Assembly (NCBI GenBank): GCA_002729295.1
Contig: PBTU01000132.1
Location: forward strand, 1-9,524
Direction: 5' to 3'
Source: Verrucomicrobiales bacterium
GTDB taxonomy: Bacteria; Verrucomicrobiota; Verrucomicrobiia; Verrucomicrobiales; Akkermansiaceae
DNA: 9,524 nt
Positions 6,822 to 9,524 of the stretch are shown here, piece after piece. How positions within the stretch are numbered: position 1 is the first letter of the stretch; each line of letters opens with the position of its first letter. A program made the position numbers and the translations under genes. The notes under the pieces are model-generated. The model ran no database searches. It had not been told where the DNA came from and saw nothing but the letters and a program-made list of their open reading frames with translations.

Positions 6822-7221
6822 GTTCGATTTCTAGGACTAGTTGGGAGTCTTTATCTTTGCCGTTTCCGGCGCCCTCGCCGAACGCGCGAAAGGAATGAAT
6901 TACTTCGGCATGTTCGTCGTTGGCTTAATTACCGGAACGGGCGGCGGCACTTTGCGCAGCGTCCTCATCGGCGGCACCTTCGGCGGAATCCTTCGCTACC
7001 TCCTGCGTATGGAAGTCCCGCTCATTTTTCGAAGGGAAATATACGCCACTGCAGCCATTGCCACCGCGACTTTATCCATCGCGACGATCCGGATTCTCGC
7101 CATTCGCTATTCGCTATTCGCTCAATCTTTCCAAGAGTTGACAAACCCCCTCCCTTCCTTCAAAGAACTTAAGCCATGTTGCTTGGTCGCCTTGCCCTTC
7201 TCCTCGCGCTCTTCTCATTGA
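6820..7221 (+). pseudogene. Decayed TRIC/UPF0126 (YadS/YicG-like) membrane channel gene
   Basis: Read from ATG 6820 the frame gives 'MFDF*D*LGVFIFAVSGAL', which matches the usual start of TRIC-family proteins (about 205 residues, seven membrane helices in two repeats) except for TAG stops at 6832 and 6838. The open part from 6841 covers the first repeat to 'GTGGGTLRSVLIGG'. It then jumps directly to second-repeat sequence 'TFGGILRYLLRMEVPLIF' and 'RREIYATAA', so roughly 70 residues between the two glycine motifs are missing. After 'IATATLSI' another 20 or so residues appear lost before 'RILAIRYSL', the usual last helix. Both conserved RD aspartates of the GG-x-x-RD motifs are replaced (S and Y). 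The frame runs on to 7221, overlapping the next gene; the TRIC-like part ends near 7125. Apart from this relic, 6822-7175 holds no gene. A shortened but working protein initiated at TTG 6841 is possible but less likely. Confidence 0.75.
7102..7122 (+). repeat. Three tandem copies of ATTCGCT
   Basis: Three exact, head-to-tail copies of the 7-base unit ATTCGCT occupy 7102-7108, 7109-7115 and 7116-7122, at the end of the TRIC relic and 54 bases before the start of the CxxC protein gene. Seven is not a multiple of three, so gain or loss of a unit would shift the frame of the relic. A short array like this could arise by slippage in unselected DNA. Confidence 0.8.
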
Positions 7222-7562
7222 GCGGGATGGACAGGGCATTTGTGCAAGGCTACGCTTGGTTCACCATGATTCAGGATCGCTCGACCGAAATGGGAGTCGA
7301 GGCCGCCATTCAGGAAACTCTGTCGGGTGAACATCCCTGCCAGATCTGCGAAGCCATCGTGGAAAATCCCTATCGATCCGCGGGAGATTCCCCACTCCGT
7401 GAAAGTTGTGAGAACTTCGTCAAACTTTACTCGCCCTGGCTCGCCACAAATAATTTGAAAGCCACCCCTCCAAACGGCATCGGACAACTTATACCTATGG
7501 CCGTTTCGGAAAAACGCTCGATCTACATTGAACTCCCCACGCCACCACCGCGTTGGGTCTGA
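7176..7562 (+). CDS. Small secreted or membrane-anchored protein with a Cys-x-x-Cys motif
   Basis: The 128-residue product opens with a strongly hydrophobic segment 'MLLGRLALLLALFSLSG' (1-17), a signal peptide or membrane anchor. 'YAWFTMIQDRS' (26-36) and 'TLSGEHPCQICEAI' (48-61) follow, the latter with Cys55 and Cys58; Cys78 is a third cysteine. The C-terminal part is variable and ends in 'ELPTPPPRWV'. I recognise the pattern 'AW..M......(F/L)SG.HPC..C' as one that recurs in short exported proteins of Verrucomicrobiota, but I know no established function. The HPCxxC motif suggests metal or haem binding or a redox disulfide, and this is inference. The ATG at 7176 overlaps the out-of-frame tail of the TRIC relic. 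TTGACA at 7138-7143 lies upstream, but no good -10 follows. The Met-rich barrel gene begins 104 bases downstream on the same strand, and the two may work together. Confidence 0.65.
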   Translation: MLLGRLALLLALFSLSGMDRAFVQGYAWFTMIQDRSTEMGVEAAIQETLSGEHPCQICEAIVENPYRSAGDSPLRESCENFVKLYSPWLATNNLKATPPNGIGQLIPMAVSEKRSIYIELPTPPPRWV

Positions 7563-7666
7563 GTGAACCTACCCTCCTCCCCTCGTGCTCGGACCGCCCA
7601 GATGGCAGTTCTGATTCTTTTTTCTTCGTCGTCGCTCGTGTTGACGACCAACCATTTATTTATTCA

Positions 7667-8638
7667 ATGAATTTCAAATCTACTTTTATCATGCTGGCTG
7701 CCGCGCCTCTCGCGCTTGCAGAATATCGTCCCGACGCCTTCGCCCCGATCGGAGTGATGGGGGAACACCTCCACGCCAAGGATCAATTCATGGCCTCCTA
7801 CCGCTACATGAACATGCGCATGGAGCAGAACTTCGTCGGCACAGGCTCCGTCTCCGATGGCAGCGTCCTCGCTGATTTCATGGTCGCTCCCGCCGACATG
7901 GACATGGAGATGCACATGGTCGGCTTCATGTATGCGCCTACCGACAAGTTCACCCTGATGGCCATGGTTAATATCGTGGAGCTTTCCATGAATCACCACC
8001 GCAGGGACGGGCTGGAATTCAAGACCAAATCCTCCGGGATTGGCGATAGTTCGATCAACGCTCTGCTTGGCCTGTGGGAAGACAACGGCGGATCACTCCA
8101 CGCGGGACTGGGTATTCTCCTGCCCACCGCCGAGGTCGACGAACAGGACTTCATTCCCGGCCCCGGAGAAACCCGCCTCCCCTATCCGATGCAACTCGGT
8201 TCCGGAAGTTGGGGAATTGCTCCTTCACTCACCTTCAAACAACATCACGGAAATTGGTCCTTCGGCGCCCAAACCAGCGCCAAGATCTTTCTTGATGACA
8301 ACGACGAAGGATACCGTCTCGGAAACAAATTCGAATTCACCACTTGGGCTGCCGCTCCAATCAACGAGCAGTTTTCCGTTTCGATCCGCTCAACCTTTTC
8401 AGGCTGGGGCAACATTAATGGAGAGGACAACGATCTGCTTTCACTACCGGTTCCCACGGCTGATCCCAACCTCCGCGGAGGCTCCAAACTAGACCTCTCG
8501 CTGGGCCTTAATTTCTTCGAATCCGGCACCAAAACCAGCGCCGGCCTGGAAATTGGCAAAACGATCTGGCAGGACCTCGACGGCCCCCAACTTGGGTCCG
8601 ACTACTGGATTACCGCTGGAATCCGTTTCTCCTGGTAA
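7667..8638 (+). CDS. Met/His-rich outer-membrane beta-barrel protein (putative transporter/MetA-degradation-like family)
   Basis: I chose ATG 7667 (323 residues) over an upstream in-frame ATG at 7553 because it opens a signal peptide, 'MNFKSTFIMLAAAPLALA', with a likely cut after Ala18. The mature part alternates polar and hydrophobic residues in short strands with Gly/Asp turns and ends in 'WITAGIRFSW', a terminal aromatic residue as in outer-membrane barrels. Residues 31-108 hold 14 methionines with several His and Asp, including 'MDMEMHMVGFMYAPTDKFTLMAMV' split over 78-101. Later blocks such as 'LPYPMQLGSGSWG' (171-183), 'NDEGYRLGNKFEFTTW' (212-227) and 'WQDLDGPQLGSDYW' (301-314) match a family seen in Gram-negative bacteria, often labelled transporter or phenol MetA-like. 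Met/His clusters suggest copper or other soft-metal binding, which is inference. The companion gene just upstream encodes the exported CxxC protein. A hairpin terminator follows 16 bases after the stop. Confidence 0.8.
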   Translation: MNFKSTFIMLAAAPLALAEYRPDAFAPIGVMGEHLHAKDQFMASYRYMNMRMEQNFVGTGSVSDGSVLADFMVAPADMDMEMHMVGFMYAPTDKFTLMAMVNIVELSMNHHRRDGLEFKTKSSGIGDSSINALLGLWEDNGGSLHAGLGILLPTAEVDEQDFIPGPGETRLPYPMQLGSGSWGIAPSLTFKQHHGNWSFGAQTSAKIFLDDNDEGYRLGNKFEFTTWAAAPINEQFSVSIRSTFSGWGNINGEDNDLLSLPVPTADPNLRGGSKLDLSLGLNFFESGTKTSAGLEIGKTIWQDLDGPQLGSDYWITAGIRFSW

Positions 8639-8653
8639 ACTTTACCTCTAATC

Positions 8654-8691
8654 AAACAAGGGCGATCTAATCAAGAAGGTCGCCCTTGTTT
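8654..8691. terminator. Bidirectional intrinsic terminator
   Basis: AAACAAGGGCGA (8654-8665) and TCGCCCTTGTTT (8680-8691) form a perfect 12-bp stem with a 14-base loop. The G+C-rich core is flanked by A's on one side and T's on the other, so the hairpin has a short U tract on either strand. It sits between the stops of the barrel gene (+, 8638) and the E2 gene (-, 8697) and should end both transcripts. The U tracts are short, so efficiency may be moderate. Confidence 0.85.
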
Positions 8692-8696
8692 CTTGC

Positions 8697-9524
8697 CTAC
8701 ATTTCGAGAAGCATCCGCGAAGGATTCTCAAGACAATCCTTGATGCGAATGAGAAAGGTGACGGCCTCCTTGCCATCGACCAGACGATGGTCGTAGCTCA
8801 TTGCGAGATACATCATGGGACGGATGACCACTTCTCCATTAATCGCCATCGGACGTTGCTGGATGGTATGCATTCCGAGGATGCCACTTTGAGGAGGATT
8901 CAGAATCGGCGTACTGAGGAGCGAGCCATAGACCCCGCCATTGGAGACGGTGAAGACACCGCCGGAGAGATCCTCGAAGTCGATTCTTCCTTCCTTGGCT
9001 TTCGTCGCGTAATCGAGAATATCCTGCTCCACTTGCGCGAAGCTCTTGCTATCACAGTCACGCAACACGGGAACGATCAGCCCCTTATCGGTGCCAATGG
9101 CTACTCCGACGTCGTAAAAATGATTTTCGATGATGTCCGTCCCGTCAATACGAGCATTGATCGATGGCACGTCCTTGAGTGCCTGCACCACCGCTTTCAC
9201 AAAGAATGACATGAAGCCGAGTTTCACGCCATGCTTGGCGATGAAATCTTCCTGCACCGACTTACGAAGCTTCATCACCTCAGTCATATCGACTTCATTA
9301 AAGGTCGTTAAAATTGCCGCAGTCTGCTGGGCATTAACAAGATGCGACGCAATCTTGCGACGTAAAGGAGACATCTTCTTTCGAGAGACCCGGCTATCTT
9401 TATTAACCGGAGGGCTGGGCTGGGCTGGCTTGGGTGCTGCCACCGGCTTCGGGGCCTCAGCTACCGGGGCTTCGTCTACCGAGGCTTCGTCTTCAACAGA
9501 CTCCGGAGTTGTCACCGTCGGAGC
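8697..9524 (-). CDS. sucB: 2-oxoglutarate dehydrogenase E2 (dihydrolipoyllysine succinyltransferase), C-terminal part
   Basis: E2 carries the succinyl group from E1 on its lipoyl arm to CoA, in the TCA cycle complex. The frame stays open to the right edge, so the N-terminal lipoyl domain lies outside; the GTG at 9515 is only an internal valine. The visible 275 residues start with an Ala/Pro/Glu-rich flexible linker of about 45 residues, followed by the complete catalytic domain. Its features are 'KMSPLRRKIASHLVNAQQTA' (47-66, numbered from the valine), 'ILTTFNEVDM' (68-77), which favours succinyl over acetyl transfer, 'LGFMSFFVKAVVQALKDVP' and 'FTVSNGGVYGSLLSTPILNP'. The catalytic 'SYDHRLVDG' carries His243 and Asp247. 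No peripheral subunit-binding domain is visible in the linker; it should lie further upstream, outside the window. The stop is 6 bases from the terminator hairpin. Confidence 0.95.
   Translation of the reverse strand, partial: APTVTTPESVEDEASVDEAPVAEAPKPVAAPKPAQPSPPVNKDSRVSRKKMSPLRRKIASHLVNAQQTAAILTTFNEVDMTEVMKLRKSVQEDFIAKHGVKLGFMSFFVKAVVQALKDVPSINARIDGTDIIENHFYDVGVAIGTDKGLIVPVLRDCDSKSFAQVEQDILDYATKAKEGRIDFEDLSGGVFTVSNGGVYGSLLSTPILNPPQSGILGMHTIQQRPMAINGEVVIRPMMYLAMSYDHRLVDGKEAVTFLIRIKDCLENPSRMLLEM

Noticed and set aside
6832..6840. TAG codons in the TRIC relic as recoded amber codons
   Set aside because: rex and the E2 gene end in TAG as a normal stop, and the relic also carries deletions, so simple decay explains the data better than readthrough.
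7138..7166. TTGACA at 7138-7143 as a -35 box for the CxxC gene
   Set aside because: The hexamer is perfect, but at 16-18 bases downstream the sequence is TCAAAG/CAAAGA/AAAGAA, with no TATAAT-like box. Not listed as a promoter.
7600..7624. Hairpin plus T-run (CAGA...TCTG then six T's) between the CxxC gene and the barrel gene
   Set aside because: The stem is only four base pairs and A+T-containing; too weak to call a terminator.
7553..7666. Upstream ATG 7553 as start of the barrel protein
   Set aside because: The added 38 residues are low-quality sequence in front of a clear signal peptide at 7667, and the ATG lies inside the end of the preceding gene.
9513..9515. GTG 9515 as the start of the E2 gene
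   Set aside because: The frame stays open to the window edge and the essential lipoyl domain is missing, so this is an internal valine in the linker.
1..9524. Mobile elements, CRISPR arrays, tRNA or rRNA genes, defence islands
   Set aside because: No transposase, integrase, spaced repeat array, cloverleaf or recognisable defence protein was seen on either strand; gene content is core metabolism and envelope.

Overview
The window is a stretch of ordinary bacterial chromosome, about 55% G+C by eye. It most resembles a member of the Verrucomicrobiota. The main reasons are the 446-residue secreted protein with an 'LPTPDRL' motif next to hisB-hisH, the small secreted Cys-x-x-Cys protein paired with a Met-rich barrel protein, and the family resemblance of the other proteins. 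This is recognition of protein style, not a database result. Almost no gene has a clear Shine-Dalgarno sequence at normal spacing.

Layout. Positions 1-3045 run on the + strand. They hold the 3' end of a YyaL/SPATA20-type thioredoxin-domain protein, a secreted single-pass membrane protein with an Sm-like N-terminus and a coiled coil, hisB (imidazoleglycerol-phosphate dehydratase) and hisH (glutaminase subunit of IGP synthase). The last three are tightly spaced (11 and 4 bases). A 123-base convergent gap (3046-3168), with no convincing hairpin terminator, separates them from a - strand pair. That pair is hemB (porphobilinogen synthase, 4434-5411) followed 56 bases downstream by an M29-type metallo-aminopeptidase (3169-4377). 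hemB diverges from a small SAM-dependent methyltransferase (5467-6063). The 55-base spacer between them carries a perfect 9+1+9 base palindrome that looks like an operator. The methyltransferase and rex (NAD(H)-sensing repressor, - strand) overlap tail to tail by 4 bases.

From 6820 to about 7221 lies the wreck of a TRIC/UPF0126 membrane channel gene. It has two in-frame amber stops in its first seven codons and two apparent in-frame deletions, and a three-copy 7-bp tandem repeat lies near its end. Apart from this relic there is no gene-free stretch longer than 300 bases. It is followed on the + strand by a small secreted protein with a Cys-x-x-Cys motif and an outer-membrane beta-barrel protein very rich in Met and His near its N-terminus, possibly a metal-related pair. 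A 12-bp-stem hairpin then ends both this unit and the incoming - strand gene for the E2 (succinyltransferase) subunit of 2-oxoglutarate dehydrogenase, which runs off the right edge.

How the genes fit together. Most are housekeeping: histidine synthesis, tetrapyrrole synthesis, the TCA cycle and redox control. The parts most worth a second look are the TRIC relic and its shared start with rex, the hemB/methyltransferase palindrome, and the CxxC protein/Met-rich barrel pair. I see no defence system, phage, transposon, CRISPR array, tRNA or rRNA here.
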